Shown piece after piece: positions 16,740-26,185 of a stretch of DNA of 64,000 bases. The notes beneath the pieces are model-generated. The model did not search any database and was not told the origin of the DNA. It worked only from the letters and a program-made list of their open reading frames with translations. Made by a program: the position numbers and the translations under genes. The stretch's first letter is position 1. Each line of letters starts with the position of its first letter. The stretch is taken from the NCBI GenBank assembly GCA_038741495.1, contig JAVYKX010000001.1:676918-740917 (forward strand). The letters are read 5' to 3'. This DNA comes from Thermofilum sp. Lineage in GTDB: Archaea; Thermoproteota; Thermoprotei; Thermofilales; Thermofilaceae.

Positions 16740-18935
16740 TTACCCGGATGCTGGCTTTCTCAGCTCCTTCAGGGTGATCTCTCTCGTCATGAAGCCGGCT
16801 GTCTCGGAGTCGTAGCTCCTCTTCGTGGTGGTGCTCTGCTTCACTAGCCCTGCGTCGGCGGAAACCCAGTAGTAGCCGCGCGTGATGGTCACCACTGTGA
16901 TGCCGCCGCTGGAGAAGCGCTCCACGAGCTCGAGGCGGATGCTCGCGCAGAAGTACGTGCGCCCGTCCAGCGCGGTCACGTTCTCGAAGCTTTCCACGAC
17001 CTCGCGGCCCTCCAGCAGGCCTCTGTACTCCCTACCCTCTACGATCAGGGTGAAGCCCGCGGAGTAGTTCCAACTGCTCCCTCGAGCCAGGGGGAAAGGG
17101 GGCTCCGGCAGCGGCTCGTCGTAGGTGCACTTAACGCCGTCGGCCTCCCACTCTTTCAGCTTCCCGTCGACGTAGAAGTACCTGGCGGTGTAGTAGGGTG
17201 TCTCCACGATCACCTCGTTCTCCCCCACGCGCCTCCAGGTCATCGCGTAAGCCTCACCGTCCTCCCTGACCTCGAACACCTTCACCGTCCCCACGGGGAG
17301 CACAGGCCTCTCGAGCCTCTGCTCCTTGACTTGCACCCTCGCAGGTGTCGCGTTAGCGATGAGGCGGGCGAGGTTCCTGATGAACACGCTGTTGTCCGCG
17401 AGGCGGCAGAAAGGCTCCGTGAAGAGCGTTATGTCGCCGAGCGCGAGGACTGTCCCGTTACCCCAATTGAGCAGAGCCGCGACCGCGTACTCCCCCGGCT
17501 CCTCCGCCACCGAGAGGATTGTCCCGCTGGGCACCCAGGCTGCTTCGTGTCTTGAGCGCACTGCCGTCGCGGTTAGCAGCACGAGCTCTCTCACGCCGCT
17601 GAATACGCTGGCGTTCGTAAACCTTCTCACGTACACGTTCCTGTAGAAGCCGAAGTGGTCGCTAGGGCTGTAGAGGTAGCCGTACGCGAAGGTGACCCCA
17701 AACCTCGAGGCGAGCGAGTTGATCGGCGCAGTGATGTAGTTCGAGAGCCCTTCGTAGCCGATGTACTCGTACGCCGGGTCGTAGAGCAGGAGGAGTACCC
17801 CGCCCCTCTTCACGAACTCTTCAACCTCCTTCACTTCCTCGCTCGTGTAGGGCCTCGTGGGGGCCGCGACGATGAGAGCTGAAGCGTTGGCGAGCTCTCT
17901 CCTCACCCTGTCCCACGTGTCGAGGAAGCCTACTGTCACGTTGAGCTTAGCCAGCTCCGCTAGGAGCGCGTCGAGGCTCCACCAGGAAACCCTGTTCCCG
18001 TGTGAAAGGTCGACCACCACCCTGCCGGGGCCCGTCGCGGGCTGCAGGGAGGCAGCTTCCTTCTCGGCGAGCTGGCCGGGGGGCAGGTAGATGTAGTAGA
18101 CCGCCGGGGGCGGGTGCAGGCTCGCGAGGAGGCTCGCCGTCACGTTCCTCCACCCGTACAGCGAGCCAACGGTCGCGTTGGGGAGCTTAAGCTCCTCCAC
18201 GGTGTACCTCAGGAGCCCTGTTCTCCTAGCAGCCTCCTCGACCGCCTGCTCGACCGAGCCGAGCTGGTCCACGAGGCCCAGCTTAAGCGCCTCAGAGCCG
18301 AGGTAGACGAGAGCTCTGCTGAGCTCCTCCCTCGAGGCTTTCAGCCTCTCCCCCCTGCCCTCCTGCACCGCGGAGATGAACGCGTCGAGCGCGCGGCTCA
18401 GGTTGCTGAAGAAGTGGAGTCGGGAGAAGGCGGTGAGCTTGTAGGGGCCTGTCTCCAGCACAGCCTCAGAGGGGATGAGGATCGGGGGCGCGGTCGCGAT
18501 AACCCCTATCGAGCCGACGAGCGAGGTTGGGTGGGCGAAAATGTAGTCTGCTGCAGCGCAGATATAGTAGCCGCCGGAGAGCGCGTTCACCGCCACAGCG
18601 ACGACGGGCTTCCTCGTTTTCAGCTGCTTCAAGCTGTAGTAGACCTGCTCCACGTAGTCTGCGCTGCCGCCGAAGGAGTCGACTACGAGGACTACAGCCC
18701 CTACGCGCTCATCCGTGTAGGCTCGGTGGATCAGCGCAGTGTAGTAGTCCGCGTCCTCCGAGGTGAGGATGTAACCGCTCACCCTAATCACGGCGACAAC
18801 GCCCGTAAGCCTAGGGTAGAGAACAGCGGAAGCAGCAGCTAGCGCTAAAGCCACGAGAACTGCAGCCAGGATCCAGCGAGCTTTTCTCAAAGCGCTAGCA
18901 CCGGAGGTAGAAGCCTGCTCCAGCGATTTCAGCAT
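16740..18935 (-). CDS. SppA-type (S49) membrane protease fused to a GATase-like/IFT52-type domain
   Basis: 731 residues. A TM anchor (about 20-40) precedes an S49 protease domain: VVLVVDSFGGSADYV, catalytic Ser120 in NALSGGYY and Lys166 in TGPYKLTAF (the Ser/Lys dyad of archaeal SppA). From about residue 304 a Rossmann-like domain (GRVVVDLSHGNRVSWWSLDA ... EFVKRGGVLLLLYDP) resembles GATase-like IFT52/DUF4350 domains to about 525. The last 200 residues are beta-rich with no TM segment. Ordinary SppA proteins are about 230-330 residues, so more than half is extra. It should sit outside the membrane. Confidence 0.85.
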   Translation of the reverse strand: MLKSLEQASTSGASALRKARWILAAVLVALALAAASAVLYPRLTGVVAVIRVSGYILTSEDADYYTALIHRAYTDERVGAVVLVVDSFGGSADYVEQVYYSLKQLKTRKPVVAVAVNALSGGYYICAAADYIFAHPTSLVGSIGVIATAPPILIPSEAVLETGPYKLTAFSRLHFFSNLSRALDAFISAVQEGRGERLKASREELSRALVYLGSEALKLGLVDQLGSVEQAVEEAARRTGLLRYTVEELKLPNATVGSLYGWRNVTASLLASLHPPPAVYYIYLPPGQLAEKEAASLQPATGPGRVVVDLSHGNRVSWWSLDALLAELAKLNVTVGFLDTWDRVRRELANASALIVAAPTRPYTSEEVKEVEEFVKRGGVLLLLYDPAYEYIGYEGLSNYITAPINSLASRFGVTFAYGYLYSPSDHFGFYRNVYVRRFTNASVFSGVRELVLLTATAVRSRHEAAWVPSGTILSVAEEPGEYAVAALLNWGNGTVLALGDITLFTEPFCRLADNSVFIRNLARLIANATPARVQVKEQRLERPVLPVGTVKVFEVREDGEAYAMTWRRVGENEVIVETPYYTARYFYVDGKLKEWEADGVKCTYDEPLPEPPFPLARGSSWNYSAGFTLIVEGREYRGLLEGREVVESFENVTALDGRTYFCASIRLELVERFSSGGITVVTITRGYYWVSADAGLVKQSTTTKRSYDSETAGFMTREITLKELRKPASG

Positions 18936-18977
18936 TTCGCGCGCAGTGAACGCGAGAAACTGCCTCCAGGAGGCCCT

Positions 18978-19437
18978 CTAGGCCTTGATAGTGGCTTTAA
19001 ACTCTTCGATAAAATCCTCGACGGATATAGCGGTCACACCGTACCTCGCGTATCCGGAGTACCTGGAGGGGTCATCGGTCAGGATCGGGATGTTCCTCAG
19101 GACGGCGATCGCAGCATTGAAGACATCTACCAGGTTGAAATCCTGGTTGCGCTTAACGAGGTCTGCCGCGATCATAGCTGCTCTCAGGGCAGTTTCCCTG
19201 TCGATGTTCTCCACAACGTAGAGCTTGTAAAGCACCTCGGCAGCTCTCTCCAGGAGGGAGTAGTCGTGGAGCTTGTAGTAGATGTAGGAGAGAAACTCCT
19301 GGACAGATAGAACTGAAACGTGAATCCTAAAATTTTGATAGGATAAGCACGAGCAGATTGCGCACTTCCTGCGAGTGCAGGTACGTGAGAGCGTACGTGT
19401 CGACCAGAACCTCCCTGTAAGGCAGCTGAGAAGACAT
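18978..19437 (-). pseudogene. PIN-domain toxin (VapC) with a frameshift near the N-terminus
   Basis: ATG at 19435-19437 opens MSSQLPYREVLVDTYALTYL, a PIN N-terminus with catalytic Asp, which stops at LILSKF. Removing one base from the AAAATTTT run (19329-19336) restores a single frame continuing SKFRIHVSVLSVQEFLSYIY through NLVDVFNAAIAVLRN and PILTDDPSRY to the stop at 18978. All three usual acidic positions are then present. Either the toxin is inactive, or the extra base is a sequencing error or a slippage site. Confidence 0.75.
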
Positions 19438-19445
19438 AGGCTCAC

Positions 19446-19601
19446 TCAGCTCATCGCAGCTTCCTCCAGCTCTCTTCGCTCAAAGCGACTGTCTTCAAAG
19501 TATATCCCCGGAAGCTTCGCCACGTAGACGACCATGTTCGAGTAGTCGGCTCTTACAATATCAAGTGCATATAAGTACCCCGGAAAGTTTAAGTATTTCA
19601 C
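19446..19601 (-). CDS. Possible small antitoxin upstream of the frameshifted PIN gene
   Basis: A minus-strand frame from GTG (19599-19601) gives about 51 residues beginning MKYLNFPGYLYALD and ending RFERRELEEAAMS. Its stop lies 8 nt before the PIN start, the place where a VapB gene is expected. No RHH or AbrB motif is clear, and the upstream part of this frame overlaps the plus-strand promoter region, so it could be a truncated antitoxin or a chance ORF. Confidence 0.35.
   Translation of the reverse strand: MKYLNFPGYLYALDIVRADYSNMVVYVAKLPGIYFEDSRFERRELEEAAMS
19565..19600 (+). promoter_or_regulatory. TATA-box promoter of the secreted protein gene at 19630
   Basis: GCATATAAG at 19568-19576 is a canonical TATA box about 55 bp before the ATG at 19630, predicting a short leader of about 30 nt. 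It faces the putative antitoxin gene and may overlap its coding sequence. Confidence 0.5.
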
Positions 19602-19629
19602 AGTTTCAGCAGGAGTTGCGAAGGGGTCG

Positions 19630-20781
19630 ATGAAAGTTTCAAGAAAACCCTTAACAGCGCTCGCCGCCGCTCTGGGGCTAGTGTTTCTCTTGGCTAACGC
19701 ACCGCTACTCTCAAGGGCGCAGCCCGTGCCGAGAGAGGAGGCTGGTGTAGAGGTTCTGCCGGCCTTCACGAACAGGTCTAGGTTCCTCATAGCCTGGGTG
19801 ACGCCGTGGGGCTACCTCTTCGACAGCGAGAGCTTCAGCGGGGACTTCATCCCAGGCATAGTGGTCGCTTACGACGTAGACTGCGGCCTATGCACCAGCG
19901 GCCTCGAGTCGTGGCTTGACCGCTCTCTAAAGTACGTGGAGGCACTCAGGGAGAAAAGCGGGATTGTTTTCGTCAACTTGTTCCCGGAGAAGTACCACCC
20001 CTCGTGGAAGTGGCGCGGCGAGCTGACTAGAGTTGCGCTGAACGAGATAGTGCTCAGCGAGCTGAAGAAGATCGTCGGGGACGGGGATGGAGTCTACATA
20101 GGGTTCAGCGAGCTGACAGCTTGCGTGAACGACCAGGGCTGCCGGAGCGAGCTGGTCGACGCGTACAGGGCTCTGAGGAGAGAGTTCCCCCTGGCTAGGC
20201 TGTACTACTACGGCTCTGGGGGAGACCGGGTCGAGGCTGTGGTGGCGCTGTACAGGGAGGCCGGGCTGGACCTGGTGGGGCTGGACGTGTGGGACTACGA
20301 GTACAGGAGTGGCAGAGTGGCTATCGCCAGGCACCTCGCCGAGAAGCTGAGAGAGCTCGCCGAGCAGGTACCGAACGGTAGCCTGATGGTGGGGGAGGTG
20401 GGCTTCAGGCTGAACGACCGCGAAGCGTATGTGGAGGCTTGGAACTGGCAGAGGCCCATCGTGTACGATGAGGGGGCTGATGCCACCTACTACAGGTAGG
20501 TTGTAGAGCATCTAGCGAGCCTAGGCCTTAGGCCCGCGTTTCTCGGAGTGTGGGCGTGGAACGATGGGGTGTTCGCCATTCAGAAGGACTTCGAAGTGCA
20601 GAGAGCGATCGTCGAGGCAGCTCAGGGCGCGGGGCTTCAGCCGAGAGTGGTGTGCAAGGAGCGTTCCGGAGCGGCTGCCGTGCTAGCGGTAATCGCCGCG
20701 GCTCCCGCGTTAGCCGCAGCGGCTCTTCTCCTGCTATTCAAGGTGAGGAGGCGTAAGCAGGAAAAACTAAGGCTAAACTAA
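19630..20781 (+). pseudogene. Secreted membrane-anchored protein (glycosidase-like?) interrupted by an in-frame TAG
   Basis: The frame from ATG 19630 reads a signal peptide (about 8-28), a CGLC motif, FSELTACVND and GSLMVGEVGFRLND, then TAG at 20497-20499. The same frame continues with VVEHLASLGLRPAFLGVWAW and ends in a TM segment (about 355-373) with tail KVRRRKQEK at 20781. The 384-codon frame is clearly one gene: the anchor lies beyond the stop. Alternating strand/helix pattern and the two Glu motifs (FSE, GEVGF) recall TIM-barrel glycosidases, but the family is not certain. Without readthrough the product would lose about 93 residues including the anchor. Confidence 0.7.
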
Positions 20782-20799
20782 GACTTACGGCATTAGTAT

Positions 20800-23028
20800 T
20801 TAGCACTCCACTCTTCTCCAGGAGGTGTCGTAGCAGGCTTCAGCCGGTACCTCGAGAATGGCTCTCAGCCTGATATCTCTCGAGGAGGCTCCCACTCTGA
20901 CCTCGTAGGCTCCCTTTTCGACAACCCACTTCCCTCCGTTGAACGTCGCGAGGCGCTCTAACGGCACTCGCACTTCAACGCTCTCCTCCTCTCCGGGTGC
21001 AAGCAGCTTAGTCTTGCGGAAGCCTTTGAGCTCCTGGAAAGGCCTGCTGAACTTGCTCTCCAGGGCTCTCAAGTACACCTGGACGACCTCTTTGCCCGGA
21101 TACCGCCCGCTATTCCTCACCTTCAGCCTGACGACCACTTCACTCCCGCTCAGCTTCACCTCGAGGTCGCGGTAGTCGAACGCCGTGTAGCTGAGCCCGT
21201 AGCCGAACTCGTACGCAGGCTCGACAGCGAAAGTGTCGTAGTACCTGTACCCCACGTAGATATCCTCGCTGTAGATCACCTCCTCGGGGTCTCGGGGCGG
21301 CGTGCCCGGGAACGTCCTCGCGGCGGGTATCTCGTAGAGGTCCCTGGGCCAGGTCAGCGGGAGCTTACCGCTCGGCGAAACCCTGCCGAGGAGGATGTCG
21401 GCCACCGCCCTACCTGCTTCCTGGCCGGGCAGCCAGATGGCGAGTACGGCGTCTACCTTGTCCCTCCAGCTCGCCACGTCCACGGGTCCAGGGACGTTTA
21501 GCAGGACGACTACCTTTTTCCTGTGCTCGTGGAAAACGCGGGAAACTCGCTCTATCAGGCTGAGCTCATCATCCCTCAGGTAGTAGTCTCCCTTGACCGG
21601 GAACCTGTCGAAGCCCTCGGTGGATATTCTCGAAACCGTTATGACCGCTGCATCGTTCCTCTGCGCCGCCTCCTCGAGGAAAGCGTCGGTGAACGGATCC
21701 TCTTGAAGGTGCATCACCCGCGTGTACTCCATCATCATGTCGACAAAGTGCGTCATAAGCATCTCGATCAGCCAGCTATCTGACTTCGCGAGCGCCCCCT
21801 CCCTGTAAGCCCTGTAGAGCTGCAGGGATTCACCGTACTCGTAGAACCTGTGCACCATGCCCCTGTAAACTCTCTCGATTTCCTCGTCGACCAGCGCACC
21901 CCTCTCCCTCAACCCGTCCGCGATGGAGACCACGTAGCGCGGGTAGGAGTCACCGCTCCCCAAACCGCCCTTCACAGTCCAGTAAGACCCCCTCCCGAAC
22001 AGGGCGACGCGCGGCTTCTCGGGTAGCGGTAAAGCTCCCTCGTTCTTCAGCAGCGCAGCCCCCTCCACGGCAGCCTCGTAAGCCACTTTCGCGTGCTCCT
22101 CAAGTTTCAGGTCCCCGGAGCCCTCCTGCCCCCTAAACCTCGGGCTTTTAGCCACCAGCTCCAGGACTCTCCTAGCTCTCGCGTCGACAACCTCCCCCGG
22201 TATAGCTCCCCGCTCGTATGCTTTGAGAAGCTCCGCGACCACCTGGTCGCTGCCAGGCATGATGAGGTCTACTCCGGCTTTAATCATTTCAACCGGGTTG
22301 TCGCCAGCGCCCCAGTCGGTCATCACAAGGCCCTCGAAGCCCCACTCCTCCCGGAGAACTCTCGTTAGAAGCCACTCGTTCTGAACGCAGTACTTCCCGT
22401 TGAGCTTGTTGTAGGCGCCCATCACAGCCCACGGCTTAGCCCCCCTCACAGCGATCTCGAAAGGCCTCAGGTAGATCTCGCGCAGCGCTCTCTCAGAAGC
22501 TGCGACGTTGTACAGCAACCTGTTAGTCTCTTGCTCGTGCCCGGCGAAGTGCTTCAAGGTCGCGCCCACTCCAGCTGACTGAACACCTCTCACGTAAGCC
22601 GCACCCATCACGCCGCTGAGCAGAGGGTCTTCGCTAAAGTACTCGAAAATCCTCCCGCACAGCGGGTGCCTGTGGATGTTCAGCCCCGGTGCTAGCACAA
22701 CATCCACTCCGAGCGCCCTAGCCTCCTCGCCTATAGCTCTCCCGACCCTCTCGACCAGCTCCACGTTCCAGGCGGAGGCCAGCACGATCTCGTTGGGGAA
22801 CGAAGTCACGTAGTACCTCTGCGCGTCACCCAGCCTCAGCGGGTGCACTCTGACGCCCGCGGGCCCGTCGGCGAGAACCACTGCAGGCACTCCGAGCCGA
22901 GCCACAGGCCTCGTCTCCCCTGCTGCCCCGTGCACCAGCTTGGAAAAGCCTGCGCCAACAAGTAGGGATATCTTCTCCTCGATGCTCATCTTGCCCAGGA
23001 TTTCTTGAACAGTATGCATCGTTACCAC
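20800..23028 (-). CDS. Glycoside hydrolase family 3 beta-glucosidase-type enzyme
   Basis: 742 residues. The N-terminal TIM barrel carries the nucleophile Asp238 in GLVMTDWGAGDN and upstream substrate residues in LAPGLNIHRHPLCGRIFEY and KHFAGHEQE. The C-terminal alpha/beta domain (VITVSRISTEG) and a fibronectin III-like domain near the end complete the usual GH3 architecture. No signal peptide, so it acts inside on imported beta-glucosides or xylosides. GTG at 23028 is the longest start; ATG at 23019, preceded by GTGGTAA, is equally good. A TATA-like AAAAGCTTATG lies near 23052-23062. Confidence 0.93.
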   Translation of the reverse strand: MVTMHTVQEILGKMSIEEKISLLVGAGFSKLVHGAAGETRPVARLGVPAVVLADGPAGVRVHPLRLGDAQRYYVTSFPNEIVLASAWNVELVERVGRAIGEEARALGVDVVLAPGLNIHRHPLCGRIFEYFSEDPLLSGVMGAAYVRGVQSAGVGATLKHFAGHEQETNRLLYNVAASERALREIYLRPFEIAVRGAKPWAVMGAYNKLNGKYCVQNEWLLTRVLREEWGFEGLVMTDWGAGDNPVEMIKAGVDLIMPGSDQVVAELLKAYERGAIPGEVVDARARRVLELVAKSPRFRGQEGSGDLKLEEHAKVAYEAAVEGAALLKNEGALPLPEKPRVALFGRGSYWTVKGGLGSGDSYPRYVVSIADGLRERGALVDEEIERVYRGMVHRFYEYGESLQLYRAYREGALAKSDSWLIEMLMTHFVDMMMEYTRVMHLQEDPFTDAFLEEAAQRNDAAVITVSRISTEGFDRFPVKGDYYLRDDELSLIERVSRVFHEHRKKVVVLLNVPGPVDVASWRDKVDAVLAIWLPGQEAGRAVADILLGRVSPSGKLPLTWPRDLYEIPAARTFPGTPPRDPEEVIYSEDIYVGYRYYDTFAVEPAYEFGYGLSYTAFDYRDLEVKLSGSEVVVRLKVRNSGRYPGKEVVQVYLRALESKFSRPFQELKGFRKTKLLAPGEEESVEVRVPLERLATFNGGKWVVEKGAYEVRVGASSRDIRLRAILEVPAEACYDTSWRRVEC

Positions 23029-23165
23029 TGAGCGTGAAGCTGAGACCGCATAAGCTTTTAGCCTGTCTTCCCCCGCTCGAGCAGCACTGGGACCGCGTTT
23101 TCCGTGAGACTAGGAGGGGTTGAGCTACAGCGGCGTTCTCAAAGGCTCGCTGCCCAGCGCGGCCC

Positions 23166-23549
23166 TCAACGAGGCGCCATGCTCCTGAGAAGGCTGCGCA
23201 GCTTGTCCTGAATCTCTTCAAGCTCCCTGTAAGTAACCACGGTGATATCTTTGAGATCCTCAGGATGCCGATCCACAACGTCCGGCAGCACGCCCTTGAT
23301 GCTCCCCTCTTTAACCACTACCAGGAACCTGTAGCCGGGGACGTCTATTCTCTTAGCAAGGCTAGCAAGGAAGCTGAAAACGTCTTGCGCAGTATCGATC
23401 AGGAGGGCGTGGTCACCTTTCCGGGCTAAAAGATGGAAAACATGGCTATAGCCGCTTAAACCTTCAACGCTTACGTTAGCCGTAACCGCGAAGCCCTCTT
23501 CTGAGAGAATCCTCGAGATAAGGTCTAGCACCTCCTCGCCCTTCGGCAT
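23166..23549 (-). CDS. Conserved-looking hypothetical cytoplasmic protein
   Basis: 127 residues, ATG start. N-terminal helix (EEVLDLISRILSEEGFAV), then strands ANVSVEGLSGYSHVFHLLA and KGDHALLIDTAQD, then helix-strand repeats to VTYRELEEIQDKL. The pattern resembles small restriction-endonuclease-like folds, but a convincing E-x-K is missing, so I do not assign one. A TATA-like GATAAAAAAAG lies about 55-65 bp upstream on the minus strand. It is separate from the GH3 gene by 137 bp. Confidence 0.65.
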   Translation of the reverse strand: MPKGEEVLDLISRILSEEGFAVTANVSVEGLSGYSHVFHLLARKGDHALLIDTAQDVFSFLASLAKRIDVPGYRFLVVVKEGSIKGVLPDVVDRHPEDLKDITVVTYRELEEIQDKLRSLLRSMAPR

Positions 23550-24344
23550 GAGCTCTCTACACCTACAACTAGGAGGCGCGTGGAAAGTTTTACAAGAGCT
23601 CTTTTTTTATCCTTTACTTCTACATTCTTGGAGATCTATTCTCGTTGCGGAGAAGTCTCTGCGTTCACCCCCCTCCCTTGAACTCTGCCCCAGGAGGTGA
23701 GGCGCTGAGCCGTGTAACGCTGTGGAAGTTTTACAGGGCTTGGGTGGGTGAGGTCACGTGCACCGGTTCCCGCAGCTAACTCCCTTCGAAAGGTTGAAGA
23801 GAAGCTGGGAGTAGGGGTGAAGCCCGCTGAAACGGTGCAGCAGTTGGGTCGCTGATTATTGCAGTGCCCTGGCGGCAAGGCTTTGAAGAAGCTTAGGATT
23901 GCGCCCGCCGAGCTGTGATTCACCAGAAAGAAGTTGAGCTGTCAGCCTTTCTGGAATAGGTTTTCCCGGCCTAAAGGATGCGAGAATTACCGAAAGGCTG
24001 TAAAGAGGATAGGCTTTTCCGGGCGGGAGCGCTCTTCGATCCTCGGCCTAAAACTTGCAGGAGAGCTCTCTTTGACTTTAAGGAGGAGCTGGAAGAGCGC
24101 ACCAGGCAGCATAGAAGGCTTTTAGCCGCTTGAGCTCTTCTCGCTTCTGAGAAGCTGTGAGGTTGTCAGACAGGTCGGTGTGCCACACGTTTAGGCTTCG
24201 GGCTCTCTCATCATCCACGCATTTACCTGCGCGGTAGTTTAAGTAAGTGGTGGCTCGGATCCCTGCTCCGCTAGCGCTGAAGAGCCTCGGAAACTGCAGT
24301 GCTACCTTCGCGTGAGCAAGGGTAAAGGATAAATTGTTAGAGTC
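23550..24344. other. About 800 bp without a recognisable gene
   Basis: A T-rich tract (23602-23612) is probably the promoter of the minus-strand gene at 23549, and GGATAAATTG near 24327-24336 is a weak TATA for the ATPase to the right. The remaining ORFs on both strands lack family motifs and have random-looking composition. No RNA gene or long repeat seen. Confidence 0.5.
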
Positions 24345-24359
24345 TTGATTGTTACAATC

Positions 24360-25718
24360 GTGAATGTAAAATTCGTCGACCGCGAGGAGGAGCTGAACTT
24401 CCTGGAGAAGCTCTGCAGCGAGGAGAGGGCCCACCTCGTCATCGTCTACGGGAGGCGGAGAGTGGGTAAAACGAGGCTGCTGCTCGAGCTGCTGTCCAGG
24501 AAGCCTGGCCTCTACTTCTACATTCCCTTAGGCGGGAGCGACACGGTGCTGGCAGAGCTCTCCAGAGTGGTGGAGGGTGAGCTCTTCAGGGGTTTCCGCT
24601 TCCCGGACTTCTCATCATTTCTCGAGTACGTTGCGAGGAAGCTGGAGAAGGGTGAGCTCGTAGTCCTGGACGAGTTCCAGCGGCTGGCAGAGGTTGAGGG
24701 GGCCATCTCGCTCCTTCAGAAGTACTGGGATGAGCGCTTCTCCAGGCTGCGCGGCACTCTCGTACTTTCCGGCTCCACGGTGGGAGTGATTGAGAGAGTT
24801 GCTTTGAGGGGTGATGCCCCTCTGTACGGGCGCAGGACCGCGGTGCTAAAGCTCGAGCCTCTACGTTTCCGCGCGCTAGCCGACTGGTTCGCTAGGTACG
24901 AGCCCCTAGACCTCGTCAAGACTTACGGGGTTTTCGGGGGTACGCCAGCCTACCTCGAGCTTGTGGACGAGGGGGAAAGCCCTGAGGAGAACGCTATCAA
25001 GCTGGTGCTGAGCAAGCGGGGCCCCCTGCACGAGGAGCCGCTCTTCCTGCTTCTCGAGGAGCTGAGGAGCCCGGCCCGCTACCTGGATGTGCTCACCGCG
25101 GTGTCTCAAGGGAAGCGGACGCTAAGCGAGATCGCTAGCGCCGCCGGAATCCCCAGAGAGAACTTGACAACCTACCTGGCCACGCTCGAGCAGCTGGGCC
25201 TGATTGAGAGGGAGAGGCCTGTCCTCTCGAAAGGGCGGTCGCTGTACTCGATCAGAGACCCTTTCTTCGCCTTCTGGTTCCGCTTCGTCCACTCCAACAA
25301 GTCGCTGCTTGAGAGGGGGCTGGAGAGGGAGCTGTGGGCTAGCATCGCGGCCGACTTCAACGCCTACCTCGGCTGGGTCTTCGAGAAGGTAGCGGTAGAG
25401 CACGTGGTCAGCGAGGCGCGCGCCGGGCTACTCCCCTTCAAGCTCGACACTCTGGGTAGGTGGTGGACTAGAGGAGAGGAGGTCGACATCGTAGCGGCAT
25501 CCACTAGGGAGGGGGTCGGCGCGCTGATCGAGGTGAAGTGGGCTGACTTAAGCTACCGCGAAGCCAGATCGGTGCTCAGAAGGCTGTCGGAGAAGGGGGC
25601 GCAAGTCCCGCTGCGAGAGAAGCTATACGGGCTCGTGTCCAGGAAGCTGGAGAGAAAGGAAGAGCTGAGGAAGGAAGGCTACCTGGTTTACGACCTCGCG
25701 GACATCGTGGAGCGGTGA
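24360..25718 (+). CDS. Archaeal P-loop ATPase with wHTH and DUF234-type C-terminal domain
   Basis: 452 residues from GTG 24360 (TTG at 24345 is an in-frame alternative); the first conserved block is FVDREEELNFL. Walker A VYGRRRVGKTRL and Walker B LVVLDEFQRL are intact. Sensor region VLSGSTVGVIERV and FGGTPAYLELVDEG are typical of this archaeal STAND-like family. A wHTH (about 245-295) and the C-terminal EEVDIVAAS...GALIEVKWADL block (PD-(D/E)XK-like DUF234) follow. Same family as the gene at 14710-15924, but GC-rich like its surroundings. Function unknown; links to DNA-associated or defence roles are conjecture. Confidence 0.87.
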   Translation: MNVKFVDREEELNFLEKLCSEERAHLVIVYGRRRVGKTRLLLELLSRKPGLYFYIPLGGSDTVLAELSRVVEGELFRGFRFPDFSSFLEYVARKLEKGELVVLDEFQRLAEVEGAISLLQKYWDERFSRLRGTLVLSGSTVGVIERVALRGDAPLYGRRTAVLKLEPLRFRALADWFARYEPLDLVKTYGVFGGTPAYLELVDEGESPEENAIKLVLSKRGPLHEEPLFLLLEELRSPARYLDVLTAVSQGKRTLSEIASAAGIPRENLTTYLATLEQLGLIERERPVLSKGRSLYSIRDPFFAFWFRFVHSNKSLLERGLERELWASIAADFNAYLGWVFEKVAVEHVVSEARAGLLPFKLDTLGRWWTRGEEVDIVAASTREGVGALIEVKWADLSYREARSVLRRLSEKGAQVPLREKLYGLVSRKLERKEELRKEGYLVYDLADIVER

Positions 25719-25828
25719 CCTGCGCTTCGCGAAGGGCTTCGCCCGGTCAGCACCGGGTGGCGCGTTCCGCACGAAGCATTGGCAGCTGCTCCCGCAACAG
25801 TTTAAAGCACGCTGGGCTCGACTTGAGC

Positions 25829-26185
25829 GTGCGGGATGAGATAAGAGTAGCTAGCAGGGGGCGCGGCGTCTACGACATCACAGCGTACGCCGAGAGGCTT
25901 GTGAAGAGCTCTGGGGCGCGGAAAGGCCTCTTGATCCTCTACAGTGTAGACCCGCTGTGCCGGCTCGTCACGATCGAGTACGACGCTGACCTAATCGGCG
26001 ACCTCATGTCTCTCATCGATGGCCTCAAAGCCAAGAACCCCTACGTGGTCGCCTCCATCTTTCACCCGAGCCTCGCGATCCCCTTCGAGGAAGGCCTCCT
26101 GCTCGGACCGTTCCAGCAGGTCTGCCTCCTCGACCTCAACGAGTCCGCAGGGGAGCGCAGAGTGGTAGCTGAGGTGATCTCTTGA
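25829..26185 (+). CDS. YjbQ/UPF0047-like protein, first of a tandem pair
   Basis: 118 residues from GTG 25829. A TATA-like TTTAAAG at 25801-25807 places transcription start at this codon, so I reject the long upstream extension. Family blocks: GRGVYDITAYAERLV at the N-terminus, IEYDADLIGDLMSLID in the middle, then PFEEGLLLGPFQQVCLLDLN and RRVVAEVI. Canonical YjbQ proteins have a HT(S/T)A active-site motif and a second His before the SSLLG turn; here both His positions are replaced (YSVDPLC; VVASIFH). It is therefore a divergent, possibly non-catalytic paralogue. Its stop overlaps the next start as TTGA. Confidence 0.75.
   Translation: MRDEIRVASRGRGVYDITAYAERLVKSSGARKGLLILYSVDPLCRLVTIEYDADLIGDLMSLIDGLKAKNPYVVASIFHPSLAIPFEEGLLLGPFQQVCLLDLNESAGERRVVAEVIS

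Noticed and set aside
18114-18842. 242-codon plus-strand open frame
   Set aside because: Antisense to the SppA-type fusion gene, which has clear catalytic motifs.
25715-25828. 38-residue N-terminal extension of the first YjbQ-like protein
   Set aside because: Low-complexity Arg/Ser-rich, lies upstream of the TATA-like TTTAAAG, and no YjbQ protein has it.
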